From assembly GCA_015501055.1 (NCBI GenBank), contig JADNYV010000415.1, positions 1-30,613 on the forward strand: 30,613 bases of DNA, given 5' to 3'. The first letter of the stretch is position 1. The number at the start of each line of letters is the position of its first letter. Below, in pieces: positions 18,858 to 29,964 of the stretch. The DNA is from Mucidula mucida. Taxonomy: Eukaryota > Basidiomycota > Agaricomycetes > Agaricales > Physalacriaceae. A program made the position numbers and the translations under genes. Below the pieces are notes generated by a model. That model saw only the letters and a program-made list of their open reading frames with translations. It had not been told where the DNA came from and did not search any database.

Positions 18858-20516
18858 ATGGCGACTCTTGACTTATTCCCTGCTCCCTCTCAACCGCCGT
18901 CCCTCCTCTCTCCGTCGCGTCTTCCCGGCGCAAGTGTTGCGTCGACGAAGGCGCTGCTTGACGTGTTGAAGGACAACCACGAGAAATGGCATATCTTCTT
19001 CAATGACATGCGTTTCCACAAGTGAGTATTGGTACGAATCTTGAGCGTCATCTGATGTACATTCTCTAGTCATGTGTCGCATCACGTCTTGGCCATTTGG
19101 GCTCTAGGCGCGAACAAAGATCTCATTCAAGCCGCGTACAAGTATGACATCCCTATTCAGAAGCCCGCTATCAAGCCTCCAGGCGTCATCAACGAATTAA
19201 ACTTCAACGACCACCTTGGCGTTGAAGAGTACGTCGTTGCACGCGTTTATATTGGTCGCATCACTGACCCGCATCTGCAGGTATTATATTGCATATGTGG
19301 ACTTTTTCAAAGCGAAAATTGCGGAGGAGGGTGTTTCACAAGTACTTGAGACCTACGTGTTCGCACGAAGCGCCAATATCATTGATGGTGCGCCACAAAA
19401 CAAACAGCCCCTCATGCTCGCTCGTTTGTTCGACGGAGCCGCACACCCCATGATCCATGTTGGGTACGGGTTGGAATTTGGCCTTCCGGGAATGGTTGTG
19501 GAAGGTACCCCACTTCTTGAGCAATGCAACAAGTACATATCTGACATCTTCGGAAAGGCCTTGCGCAAGCTGCTGTTCACGAAGCTCGTGATGCGCCTTT
19601 CTACCCTGCTTCGCTCTTTGACTCGGTATCCGTTCTGAACGGATTAGCCTCCAAGCTCGACACGAATCTCGTGTTGGATGGACCTAAACCCAAGAAGGAA
19701 GTTCACCTCTTCGACATTATGGCTCGGATTCTGAAGGACGACCGATTCAAAGATCCCCCGGCCGATATGCAAGAGTTCTTCACAGAGACTATGAAAGCAA
19801 ATTCTGCTGCCATCGTCGAATACGCGAATCAGTGGACGCTGAACCTTGAAGAGCCCGGTGATGTTCATCGCAAGATTGAACAGCTGCAATGGATGAACAC
19901 TCTGATATACGGCGTCTCCGGATTCAACGCGCCAGAGAAAGAGTTCTTTGCCGATTTCTTCCTGTACGTCGTCAGCTTATACTTTCGACCTTCTATTTGT
20001 CTCATCGCTGTCAACAGCATGCACCTTGTGACCTCGTCGTTGTTCCTCCCGTCCATTGTGGCCTATCTCACGCCAGCCTCTCAGAAGCTGTTCCTAAGAG
20101 GCTACCTCACCATCTCACTGGCGTTCTGGGTCTCGCGCCGTCCGCGATCCTTCAACCTCGATAATATTGCCAAGTTCTTCTCCGCCGACCTGGTGATGCC
20201 CAAGCAGCCCTCTCTCACGTTCGAATCCCCGACCTGGGCGCTTGTGCCGGGAACGGCGACCGTTAATCAGTGGTTCCCTATTATCCAGGACGCGATCCTG
20301 CACCAAGATGATCACCTCTGCAAGATACAGCGGGCGTTTATGCACTTTGCTGAACGATACGGAACGCGGGAGAGCGGGCTGGAGGATTTCGCAGGTACGG
20401 AGTTGGCGGGGGCTAATGTTATTGATGGGAGCTTGTTCATCAGAGCGGCTGGGCTGACTGCGAAGGCTATGGGCCGCGTGATTAGTGAAAACGATGGCCT
20501 GGGCTGGGATCGTTGA
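18858..20516 (+). CDS. Questin oxidase-like (AflY-type) oxidoreductase
   Basis: Five exons, 18858-19021, 19070-19228, 19281-19504, 19558-19963 and 20018-20516, join in frame (introns 48-54 nt) to give 483 aa. The protein matches the questin oxidase family in its conserved stretches: an N-terminal HHVLAIWALGA block, GAAHPMIHVGYGLEFG (about 165-180), and a C-terminal FMHFAERYG helix. Characterised relatives are GedK, which opens the anthraquinone questin in geodin biosynthesis, and AflY/HypA-type enzymes in aflatoxin formation; both carry out Baeyer-Villiger-like oxidations of polyketides. Many uncharacterised basidiomycete homologues exist, so the substrate is open. No signal peptide or membrane span is seen. 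A TATA box lies 36 bases upstream. Together with the P450 about 4.4 kb away it could be part of a small oxidative pathway, but no polyketide synthase is in the window. Confidence 0.88.
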
Positions 20517-21493
20517 TTTTCGGACAGGTGTGTTGAGCACTGGCAATTCTTGAGAACGTACTTCGGAGGAACGATATGTAACGAAATAGCTCTCATAATG
20601 GACCAAGTCGAACTTTCAACAAAAAAAAAATAGACCAGGATCTTCAGTTACTTGATCAGATCTATTCAGCATAGTGTGTAACTTCAAGAGATTCCTGCCC
20701 GTCAGTCGCGGAGGCAGGGGAAAGAGTGAACTTGGCGGATTATGTTGCGTCGTGCACTGAACTTGGCCTTGGCGCATTGAATGATGAACCATTTCAAGGA
20801 TCCGGTCGGGAAGCCTACTATCTTGATAGAGAGGAGCTTTGAACGCCCGAGGAATTGCAACTCCATCATCCATGTCAAGTTCAACACCGACGACGGGCCA
20901 CTCCGTTTTATTTTCCTACCGCAATGGCTCCCATCCGAACCTCACATCTCGCTACATCTACGGGATAATGTCTGCCCACGTCACGGTCCTCTATTTCCTT
21001 GAGCTCAGACTCTACCTCGCCCCTTGCCTTCTCAACAAACTTTTCATGTCCTCCGGAAAAAGAATCATTCGTCTTGCTAAAGCAGTCTTCATACTCAGGC
21101 TGTTGTACATATCTCGGTTCCCCGTTCAACAAAAGCAAAGTATTTGACAGGGATAAGTACATGAAGACATGTAATCTTTCGGTGTGTCAGTCTCTAGAGC
21201 ACGAATAAAGATGGTATCAAGAGCGGTGTCGTTTGCGCTCTGCTTGAAACTATCGCGAAGAAGTCGATGTCTTCTCGGAAATTCAGATGCGCGAGTCCGT
21301 TTGTGCGTCCACTGCCTTCATGGTAGCAGAAATGCAGCACTGACAGTGACACGTAGTAGAAGTGTACCTCACCTGTCAGTAGGCTCTTAAGAAATGCAAA
21401 GTATTTCCCCCGCACCGCAAGATGATACTGTATACTGTATTCCAGATAATGCTAGCAATAGTTGAAGGGTAATCGAAAGACATTTGTAGCAAT
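20517..21493. other. Intergenic stretch between convergent questin-oxidase-like and H genes
   Basis: A run of nine or more A residues near 20621-20630 could mark a 3' end or a retroposed poly(A), but no second copy was found. Open frames of 60-100 codons overlap on both strands and show no domain. Nothing else is supported. Confidence 0.4.
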
Positions 21494-22483
21494 TTAAGCC
21501 AAATATCTGCTCGCCAACAACTTGCCAAGATTCGCCTGCAACCGTTCTGTGCGCTCCAATACAGAGCCCTGCGAAAACTCCTCACCCTCATCATTCGTTA
21601 CCTGATCCTCCAATTCCGTTGTTGGCAATGTGTCCTGGACGTTGGTTCTCTTCTTGATAGGGCGGGCAAACGACGCAGCACCTGCCGTTCCTCGTAGATC
21701 ACCACCAGACTGAGGGCCAACAAGGTTCTCCTTTCCGCTGGCGACTGGGAGTCTTCTCCTTTTGCAAGGGGAGGCGCAGAGTATAATGTTTCCTCTTGAG
21801 GTTGCCTTCAGACTGGATTGAATCAAAGTCGAGGGACGATGAACGAGGCATGAGATGAGGAGCGGCTGGCTGAATAAAGGGCGCCCGAGGGACTAGTGTG
21901 TCAGAGTCATGACTGATATCAACATCTTGCGGTGTAGACTGATGTTTCTTGGCGGAAGGACGAGAAGGAGGAACAATAGGTGGACGATACGAATGTGCTT
22001 CAGTGCAGACGGACTGTGAGCTGGTGAGGGATTCAGGGGTCCGTTTCTGTCGTTCCTTCGGGTGAGGAATATAGGTACACTCTGAATTGGGACCAAATGT
22101 CGAAATTGAACGCGTAGCGGGGGTTCCCGGAACTGTTCTTCTCTGGGATCAACGCTCAGCGACGGCGATGGCGTACGATTCATTGTTCGGATAAACTGCA
22201 GAATAACAGATGGAGGAATATATGCACAGATAGATGAGACTAGAGATTGTGTTTGTGAAGCGACCCCGTGCGTGAAGGTCCACAGAATTTGGAGGACTTC
22301 AAATAATATAAGATCGACTGGAATGACGAGAAGACGTCGGTAGAATAGGCATGATGGGAGATAAGGACGTATGGAGTAGGATCGCAAGGTGTAGTGTTCA
22401 TCAATGATTTCTTGGGAGTCACGGGCTTCGGCGGAGACCTCTGGCAATGCGTCCACGACACGGTCGTAGGTTGAGCGTGACAT
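21494..22483 (-). CDS. H-family hypothetical protein (best preserved copy)
   Basis: The minus-strand gene starts most plausibly at ATG 22483 (MSRSTYDRVVDALPEVSAEA). One long frame runs to a TAG at about 21893. The same frame reopens at once and continues to a stop at 21494 with SPCKRRRLPVASGKENLVG and a C-terminal LERTERLQANLGKLLASRYL helix, so an intron whose length is a multiple of three probably removes the TAG. A possible 51-nt intron near 22365-22315 is supported by the relic at 11216, which has a clear branch/acceptor there. The region around 22100-21830 in another frame is Ser/Pro-rich and also conserved in the relic, so the exact exons are uncertain. I recognise no domain. The basic KRRR could be a nuclear signal. 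Partial copies at 3137 and 11216 show this is a multicopy family. Confidence 0.5.
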
Positions 22484-22574
22484 TATGCTTCTCGTAGGCG
22501 ACCCTTCCTCAAATTGGGCACGACACGCTTGTTTGCATACGCTCTGCACGAAAAGGGCTTCTGCCGACGACGGA

Positions 22575-22913
22575 TCACGATTGAGGTAAAGGGACTTTGG
22601 GGGACGATCATCACGGGATTCTTTTCGATCACTTTTTCTCCTTGAACCTTTCTTTTTTCATCCACGACGGTGTCCCAAAGTCATTTGACTGTTGAAGTCA
22701 ACGTAGACCAGGCCTCCACCACCATGACCTAATTCATAGCCCACCTCGATGAGGGACCGTTTTCGGGCCACAATATGTGTGTGAAGTTGGACATTCCTGG
22801 AGTTACCTTCGGCCATGACACCCCTCCTCTTGACCACAAAGGAGGGAGTGAAGGTCTACATACCCACTTCGATGTCCTTTCCTCCTAGCTCTACCTCTTT
22901 TGCTTTCTCCTCT
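22575..22913 (-). repeat. H-family upstream repeat, copy 3
   Basis: The reverse strand matches 11216-11550 and 3137-3480. It lies directly upstream of the H gene at 22483 and so shows what the repeat is: the 5' flank and promoter of that family. Strong identity to copy 2 ends near 22575, where the two arms part. Confidence 0.75.
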
Positions 22914-23399
22914 CTAAGCAGCGTAGTGGGTGATCCGAATTGAAACAAACTTGTATAAGCAGCGTTCAATTATATGATCTGGTCCTCTTCATCAGGTTCC
23001 TCTTATATGTCAATGAAAGCCGTATACATGTACTGACGCACTCGCCTTCTTTTCCTCACCGCCTTATTTTCGTGGCGTCGTCGGTCACTTCACTTCAATT
23101 CCTCTCTTGTTTTGACCAATCTGTTTTCTCCCTGTAAGTGGACGCCATTTCCCACAGTCTGCTCCTTGGGCGCTTCTCTTGACGCTCGTGATCTACGGGT
23201 TCTTGATAGCCTGCCGGATATCCTTTGAACTCATCTCGATTCCTAGAACTTATCCGTTATTATCTTTACGAAACGTCAGGATAAGAGTGGACCCCTTTGC
23301 ACAGCAACCGAACCTCCAAACGTACCTTCAATTCACCTGCAGCTCGCTAGATATCAAAACGGGCGCTAACTTCGAATTGTTTATCAGGAATCATCTAAA

Positions 23400-23974
23400 A
23401 TGCATCGAGAAAATCCCCCGACCGATTCTCCAAACGAGCCCCAGGCTCTAGTACCATTACCCATCCCATCGGCGCTTGACCATCTGAAGGTGCCATTGCG
23501 AAACGTATGCGAGTTGCACCCCGGAAAGCGACTCACCGTGGGTGTCTCCCCGGATCCCCACTGCAGCTCTTATTGCTCCAGCGAGCCGCAGAGGAAGACA
23601 TCCTGCCCAACATGTACGAATTCCCCGGCGGAAACATCGAGGCTGTCACAGACTCGACTATATTCCACACCGTTGCTCGGGAAGCGTTGGAAGAGACCGG
23701 GTTGGTGGTCAGCGCCGTTCTTGGAGAATTCCAAAGCTTTGAGTACGCCACTAAGCGCGCAGAGGCGCGCCAGTTGAACTTTCGTGTTCGTGTGGAAGCA
23801 CCCTGCGACCGCCCCATTCCTACTCTGAGTCATAGTGAGCATCAGACGTACATCTGGATTGATAGCGTGGAGTTCCTCGATTCACTACCCATGACCGACG
23901 GGATGAAGGAGGTCGTCGGAAATGCTTTGACGGCCATGTCAGGGCTCGACAGCACGGAGCAATGGATGAAATAA
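23400..23974 (+). CDS. NUDIX hydrolase (right-arm copy)
   Basis: Exons 23400-23504 and 23567-23974 give 170 aa. The intron (GTATGC donor, CCACTGCAG acceptor, 62 nt) is in phase 0. The Nudix box region reads MYEFPGGNIE (about 51-60) and REALEETGL (73-81), where E74, E77 and E78 are the expected metal-binding glutamates. The copy differs from the left-arm protein at scattered positions and by a few residues near the N-terminus, yet both keep the frame. As in the left copy, the proposed intron removes LTVGVS, which resembles the first Nudix strand, so an ancestral one-base frameshift cannot be excluded. The gene is divergent from the H gene and convergent with K2. Nudix enzymes hydrolyse nucleoside diphosphate derivatives; nothing here fixes the substrate. 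Confidence 0.8.
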
Positions 23975-24312
23975 GTGAATCTTCTGTTCATTGCATATCG
24001 TATCTCGGCTACATCCAGTACAAAATGAGTGTCGAACTACATGGTGATGGATTATGCCCGCAAAGGTCATTGCTCACCAGAACACAAGAGGAACGTCCAC
24101 TGACAGATTGAGACCATCCAAAAACAGTGGCGCAAAATAACAGTTCCGCACCTTGAGTGTGGACCCCAAAACGGAAGTAATTTGTCCCTCGTCAGCCCCT
24201 AATCATGAAAAGTCTGCTCGCATCAACAAAGGAGTTTGAAGATATGAGACAACATCGTTGAGATACGTCTACGTTGATACGCCCCATGAGTTACAGTCGT
24301 ACTAGCAGTAAG
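23975..24312. other. Shared 3' region between convergent NUDIX and K2 genes (right arm)
   Basis: This is the mirror of 9799-10148, with very similar sequence. It holds the 3' untranslated regions of both genes; no extra gene is seen. Confidence 0.45.
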
Positions 24313-25614
24313 CTAAAGTTTCATAGCAGTGTCGCCATCACCATACTTCGCAGGCGCTCTCAGCAATGTGCCCTCGAAGCTTTTCATCACTTCGAAGAAA
24401 GTGGAATACTGGTATTCGCCTCCCAAAGTTTCATAGGCGAACGATGCAGGCTCCTCACCTCTGTCCATTGCTTTGTCCGCCGCCCGTACAGCCCCTCTGC
24501 GGGCGTCCAGGCCATCTTCCAGCGCATCCTTCAGGCGCGAAATCCAGGGCTTAAACCCTTGGAACGATGATGACAATATGTTCTTCATGTGGAGTGAATC
24601 ACTGGATCCCCTGGCAACCGTGAAGAAAACGTGCTTCTTGTCCGCGAGCGTCTCCCAACTCAGAAAGGAGTCGAACCACTCGCTGAGAGGAGCCTCAGAC
24701 CGTTTCAACAGTCGCTCTGCCCCATCGTCGATTGGTTCGGCCGCTATGAACTCGTCACGAGCGAAGAGAATCAACATGACGTAGAAAAGAGATTCTAGGT
24801 CGTGGCGATATATGTGGTCGGGTTGAATGCTATGCTTCCGCAAAAGATCCATTGCCATGAAAGGCGGCGTTCCAGTGCGTCGGAGGAAAGCTGTCTTCAG
24901 ATCCTCAGGATCCTCCAGCTCAGAGGAGAGGTCCATGTCGTTCAAGACCCCGCAGACATTGCGCTGCTCGTCGAAACGGTACATGATGTTATTCATGCTG
25001 ATGTCGCGGTGCAGGATCCGGGGGTGGTCATAGAGCCATTTATGGCCTAGAAGAGGATGAGCACGATGAAATCAACAACAACATGACCACTTACAGTTTA
25101 GGACGTCGAAAAACACTTGCGCGAGATCAGACGCAGTGGTTAGAGTTTTAATCGGGAACAACTCTTCCATGATCACAATGCGCATTGTCCCGGGTCGCTC
25201 TTCACATGCAACGCGTTCTTCGCAGGACTCGCAGTGGCAGAACATATCATCTATAATTTGCGCGACACGAGCTTGAGTCGAACCAGGAGTGATTTGTAGG
25301 TCCTCGTTATGAATGATATTAGGCAGGCGTTGCAGCACCCAGTGCGTGTCTCCACCCGCGTCAATCGCTACCTTCCTCGCTTTGTGAAGCAGTCTCTCCT
25401 CTGGTGATGGCAAAGCCGTGCGTAAACTGAGTTTAACCACGACATGCGGCGTGTCGAGACATCCAGGCGCAGCTAATCGCTGTGCTCTGACGATGTAGCG
25501 GTCACCTCGACGATAAAAAATTTCTCCCAAGACATAGGTGCCCTCTAGCGTAGCGAGTGTTACGCCTTTCAACGATTCGTGGACGCGTGTCGCTTCTTCC
25601 AAATGTCCTGCCAT
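24313..25614 (-). CDS. FunK1-type protein kinase, short form (K2), complete copy
   Basis: Exons 25614-25095 and 25046-24313 on the minus strand join in frame over a 48-nt intron (GTAAGT donor, TTCTAG acceptor) to give 417 aa. Motifs in order are VVVKLSL (K61), HKWLYDHPR (175-183), ILHRDISMNNIMYR (D188), NDMDLSS in place of DFG, TGTPPFMAMDLL and YRHDLESLFYVML. The C-terminal FunK1 block ends YSTFFEVMKSFEG. The intron lies at the same place as the second intron of K1, which supports common descent. The protein lacks the roughly 450-residue N-terminal part of K1, so it is a kinase-only form. A cysteine-rich insert FCHCESCEE (about 136-144) is shared with the left copy but not with K1 and might bind metal. 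Compared with the left copy this is the ancestral state. Confidence 0.9.
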
Positions 25615-25850
25615 GTTCTGAGTCGAGGGGCTGTATATGTCGCGGCGTGAGGGTAAGAGCTAAAGGAACAGGTCATTGTCATGGTTCCCTGTCTACGGTA
25701 ACGTGATCTCATACTGCGCGCAGTCTTCCAGTTTGCGACAGTGTTGGTTTCTGTAAATTGAATGCTGTATTTCGACGCCAATGATGACCTGTAAACTGCG
25801 TTATGGGAGGACAAAAACATGATATGATCAAGGCACTTACCAAATACTAA

Positions 25851-26381
25851 CCAATTCTATTAGACTTGTTCTCGTACCCGTCCCATCTGCCGAGTTGATC
25901 GAGAGACGCGTCGGTAAGAGAAATACGCATCAATATCTAGCATCCTGGTGCCGTAGAAGATATGCGCCGTAGGCTTGACACAGTCCTAATCCTTAATCTT
26001 CCCATTCTTTTCTCGCGCCAGCTGACTGCCCCCATACTCCAGGTACCCTTTTTGCAGCCACAACGGCACCGCAGTTTGGTCAGCGGTGACAACGCTTCCA
26101 GGGTTTGCCTTCAACACTATAGACATCGGCACGAATATGGGGACCATGGGTGCAGGAGAACGAGCTGTCCGGAAAATGCATCGTGTGGATAAATGCAGAA
26201 GCTGTCAAGAACTAGTGATCAACATCAGATGCGCCGACCCGGACTAGAGGAGGTACCACCCACAGGTTATGTGTCGACAGAGACTACAATGACGGTAGGC
26301 GCTAAGGATAGTCATGCCCACAATTTTCCAAGAGGTCTGGCCACAGAAGCAGCTTCCTTTGTGAGTCGGTTGAGCGTCCAT
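25851..26381 (-). pseudogene. GFA-domain protein relic (right-arm copy)
   Basis: Starting at ATG 26381 the minus strand reads MDAQPTHKGSCFCGQTSWKI, then YCHCSLCRHITC, the two zinc motifs that open GFA domains. A likely intron follows, then MHFPDSSFSCTHGPH and DVYSVEGKPWKRCHR, a TGA stop where the left copy has Cys, then PNCGAVVA. Later, NGKIKD-stop-DCVKPTAH has TAG at 25988-25986, identical to the left arm. A further insertion of about 27 bases interrupts LDIDDQ. The N-terminus is better kept than on the left, but the gene is dead. An active relative would bind zinc and react with glutathione-linked small molecules. Confidence 0.75.
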
Positions 26382-26400
26382 GATGGCTGACGAGGTTTAA

Positions 26401-26577
26401 AGATGCACCAGGAGCACATTAAAATGTGATGGGGCTCTCAGTACCGAGGAGGTCTATGTAGTTCAAGTGGTGGCGTCATCGTCGAAACGGTTTGTGATGT
26501 TACTCATTCTCAGACTGATGTTGCCATACAAAACGCAGTGACTATCGTAGAGCAATTTGTGGCCTAGAGAACTACTT
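26401..26577 (-). pseudogene. FunK1 kinase relic with altered catalytic loop (inserted in right arm)
   Basis: The minus strand begins with the splice acceptor CTCTAG followed by GHKLLYDSHCVLYGNISLRM, then SNITNRFDDDAT. This corresponds to the second exon of K2 (HKWLYDHPRILHRDIS). The catalytic HRD is replaced by YGN, and the loop carries an added residue. No upstream or downstream kinase sequence remains around it. The left arm has no counterpart at this place. The other relic at the right edge of the window shows the same change (YGD, added Leu). Confidence 0.65.
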
Positions 26578-26739
26578 TAAGTGCTGCTGATCATGCAGAG
26601 ACCGTACGCGGACGTATGAGGTGTTGTGTAGCAGTTGCGCATCTTGTAAATGCAGTTTATATGACCGTCGTCCGCGCATATTATCTGGGGAACGTGTGGG
26701 AGAAAGTAACTAGCATTTATTTGGATAGAAGGGAACGAT

Positions 26740-26995
26740 TGTCTTCCCTTCGCTATGAAGTCGGGTATCGAGACTAACAAGCATGCCTATTTCTCCAGCT
26801 TGCATGGCAGGTCGCTCTGCAGTAGTGGGCGGTTCTTGAGACCCGGTACTTTTGGTTGTGAGAGCTGTACAAAGGCACCCATGCTCAGCTCGAAATGCGT
26901 AGCCCGCTCGACCAGACAGAAGTTTCCTAAAGCCACAAGCCGTCGAAGAAAGACTCCTCCGAATTAGGAGGCAATGCCATGATGGACCTAGCAGA
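26740..26995 (-). other. Unidentified relic, right-arm copy
   Basis: On the minus strand this mirrors 7430-7670 and keeps CLCTALTTKSTGS, PPTTAERPAMQAGEIGML and SLDTRL. Upstream of that the two arms differ by indels. I recognise no domain, and no gene structure can be drawn. Confidence 0.35.
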
Positions 26996-27232
26996 GCTTG
27001 TTTCCAGTGGTAACGGACAAAGAGACGTGATACGCCGTGATATGTGAGACCCGTGCGCCGCAAGACAGCCTCCAGGTTCGCTTTAATCAGATTTGTGTGG
27101 TCAAGCTGTCTTCTTCGGGTCGATCCTTGACGTGGAGGTCACCTATCTGTAAGAAATCTCTGGTAATTGTGAACAATACAAAGTAACGATCATCACGATG
27201 TTTCATACAAGTAGTCTACAATGTATCAAGGT

Positions 27233-29905
27233 CTACGTATCAAGGTTCACAGGCGGAGCGCGAAGAGCTTTTCCCGCGAAGGACTTCATCACAGCGAAAA
27301 ATGCGGAATACTGAATGTTCTTGCCCAGGGTTTTCTCATCAACAGACTCTGAATCAAATTCAACGCCCTCAGCCTGCGCCAGGGCAAGCTCGTCGTCGTA
27401 CGCCACGCGCGCTTCGAATCCGCGCTTCATAGGTGCTCTAAGGCGGATGATCCAGTTTCTGAAACCGATGAAGGAGGAATCAGGGGGGAAGAGCTTGTCG
27501 AGACTCATTGTAGGGTCATCACTAGGAAAGCCCTTGAAGATTAAACGGTCTTTGGCGGCACCTAGCTGCTCCCACGTGAGGGAGGATTTGAACCATTCAC
27601 TAAATGGCGGGGCAACGCGTTTGACTAGATTATTGGCCCGAGGAATGCCATTGTATGATATGCGATGGCGGGTAGAAAGGATCAGCATAACATAAAAGAG
27701 CGACTCTAGATCGTGTCGATAGAGGTGTACGGTCCCGCTCTTGTGAGAGCCGAGCAAGTCCACTGCCATGAAAGGCGGCGTGCCAGTGCGCATGGAAGAT
27801 GTCGCCTTTTGCTGCTCGAGGTCGGCGACAAGGGAGGAGAGATCCATATCGTTGAGGACGCCGCATACAGCGCCATCATGGTAACGGTACATGATGTTAC
27901 TCATGCTGATATCGCGGTGCAAGATACGGGGGACATCGTGGAGCCATTTGTGACCTGTAACTAAGTGAGTAACATGGTATCAAACGCAGGAATTGAAAAC
28001 GTACAATTAAGAACGTCGAAAAACACTTGCGCGAAATCAGACGCGCACGATAACTTGTTAATCGAAAACAATTCCTCCAATATGACGATATGGAGCGTGC
28101 GATACTCGTAATGGTACTTTCCTCCGTCGACGTAGGAAGCCTCCTTGTTCAGGAAGGAAGCAACGCGATCTTGGGTAGACCCTGGGGTGGTCTCGATATC
28201 CTCTGCGTGTACGATCTTCGGAAGATGCTTGAGCACCCAGTGACTCTCCCCGCCAATCTCAATCGCGGCGTCTCGCGCGGCGTTGACCAGTTTCTCCTCC
28301 GGCTCTCGCGACAAGCTTGGGCAACTGATCTTGATAACCACGGTCTCAGTGGGACGATCCTGGTGGGGCTTTGACGACGTAGGTGAGGCGGCCAACGAGA
28401 CCGGCCTGGCGGAACAGAACTTCGACGATAACGTATGCTCCAATCTCAGTCTGCAAGACCATATTCTTCAAGAGATTGGACCAGACACGATCGCCTTTGG
28501 TGGCTCCCAACTGCGTCGCCATGTATCCTAGCTTGTGTGTGAATTTCCTGTGGTCGTGGATGATGCTCCTGAAACCGCGGTCCACAGAGTTCATGCGGCG
28601 TAGGGCAATGACCATCGAGAGGAAGAAGGCTTTGCCTTCTGCAGTGGACATGTCAACAGGCGACCGACCATAATGACGGAGGCATCATAATACATGAGCT
28701 GCAAGCGGGTTCGGTCGACAAGTGACATGATAAAGTGCGAGCGCAGAGGAGTGAGGGAAAGGGCTTCCATGGCGTAGCTAGCACATTGAACCTGGACGTC
28801 CGTCAACTTCCTTGGCGATCTGACCGGAAGCCTTTGGCTCTCGCCCATGCGCGCGACCTTGGGAGTAGCTGAATGGTGGTCGCGAAGTTGTTTCCTCTTC
28901 ATGCTACCAGGCTCCGGGTCAGCCGTGTCGGCGTCTTCATCAGCCTCGGAGTCTAGCTCCTCCTCGTCCTCCAATGGAATTCCTGTGCCATCGGTTTCTT
29001 CGGGGATACCTATGATGTCTTGCTTCAGGTCCTGGACCCCTTCGAACCCTAAAGACGTATCAGTAGATGTTACCTAGTGAGAATGACAACAGACCGACTG
29101 GCATCTGAGTCTTCACGGTCCTAAACCGTGCAAGATTACCATATAGCAACGTTCCATCTCGCGCTTTCATCTCCTCTACTCCAACAAGCATGGCCGCACC
29201 AAGGGTTCTCCTACGCAGATCGGAGAGCGTGCGCGTCTTAAGCAACAACAGCTGCTGATACACGTATCCAAGGTCGGGACTGACGCCATCGGCGTAGACA
29301 CCGTACTTGAGTCGAACAGGATCATTTTTTGTAGAAACGGATGCGATCCTCTGGAGCGACGTCGTCTGGGTAATGCTTGTCTAGATATTCCAAGGCAGCG
29401 TTGTAAACATCGACGCGTGAGTCGTAGAGGATTTTCTCTGTCCTTGGGCCGGTACGGTTGTCACTGCAGCGGCCGAGATATCCACTCCATGCACGAGCGA
29501 AGCTTTGTCTGTCGATATGGCTTCTATCAACGCTTGGTAGCGGACGTCGTGCCGAGCCTCGAAAGTCACATTAAATACCACCCGGAGAAAATCGTCGGCG
29601 GGACGTAGACTCGATTATGATCCAAGTCTTCCTCGATATAGGCCTTGTAGTTCTGGCGTAGTAATTGGCGTCTTCCTTGTCAAGGCGCTCCTCGTAAGCC
29701 GTCAAAGTGGCTGAACCACGGGCACCAGGTGTGCTATCCACGTCCATGCTGGACAGTCTACATTATTGCTGCTCTTCATCTGCTGCACAGAGGTCTGCGC
29801 TGTGGGACGTGAGCTGGGTGGTGGAAACGTATACTGCCCTGACGTGGGGAGGAAAGATTCGTCATCTAATGTAGTCCTTGCTTGAGATCTGAGCTTGCGA
29901 GGCAT
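27233..29905 (-). pseudogene. FunK1 kinase K1, decayed right-arm copy
   Basis: The start ATG (29905), both intron positions and the whole last exon (27922-27233, HRDISMSNIMYR through KSFAGKALRAPP) are recognisable, but the body carries many frame breaks against the intact left copy. I can place single-base losses near 29760, 29657, 29602, 29500 and 28665, a two-base loss near 28375, and a one-base gain in an A run near 29325. There is also a nine-base in-frame loss near 29870. The break near 28665 leads to a stop about 25 codons later. The last exon stays open with mostly conservative changes, so a 3' fragment could still be transcribed. The TATA box upstream survives. This is a clear post-duplication loss. 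Confidence 0.9.
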
Positions 29906-29957
29906 GTCTGTCGAATTGGATGAAGGGGGAAGATGGAGAGAGCGTAGAGCAGCAGCA

Positions 29958-29964
29958 TTTTATA
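29958..29964 (-). promoter_or_regulatory. TATA box upstream of the broken K1 copy
   Basis: TATAAAA on the minus strand lies 53 bases from the ATG, as in the left arm. The pyrimidine-rich leader is also kept. The promoter may still be active although the gene is broken. Confidence 0.4.

Noticed and set aside
20616..20640. A-run as the tail of a retroposed gene
   Set aside because: No processed coding sequence ends at this run, and no flanking target-site repeats were found.
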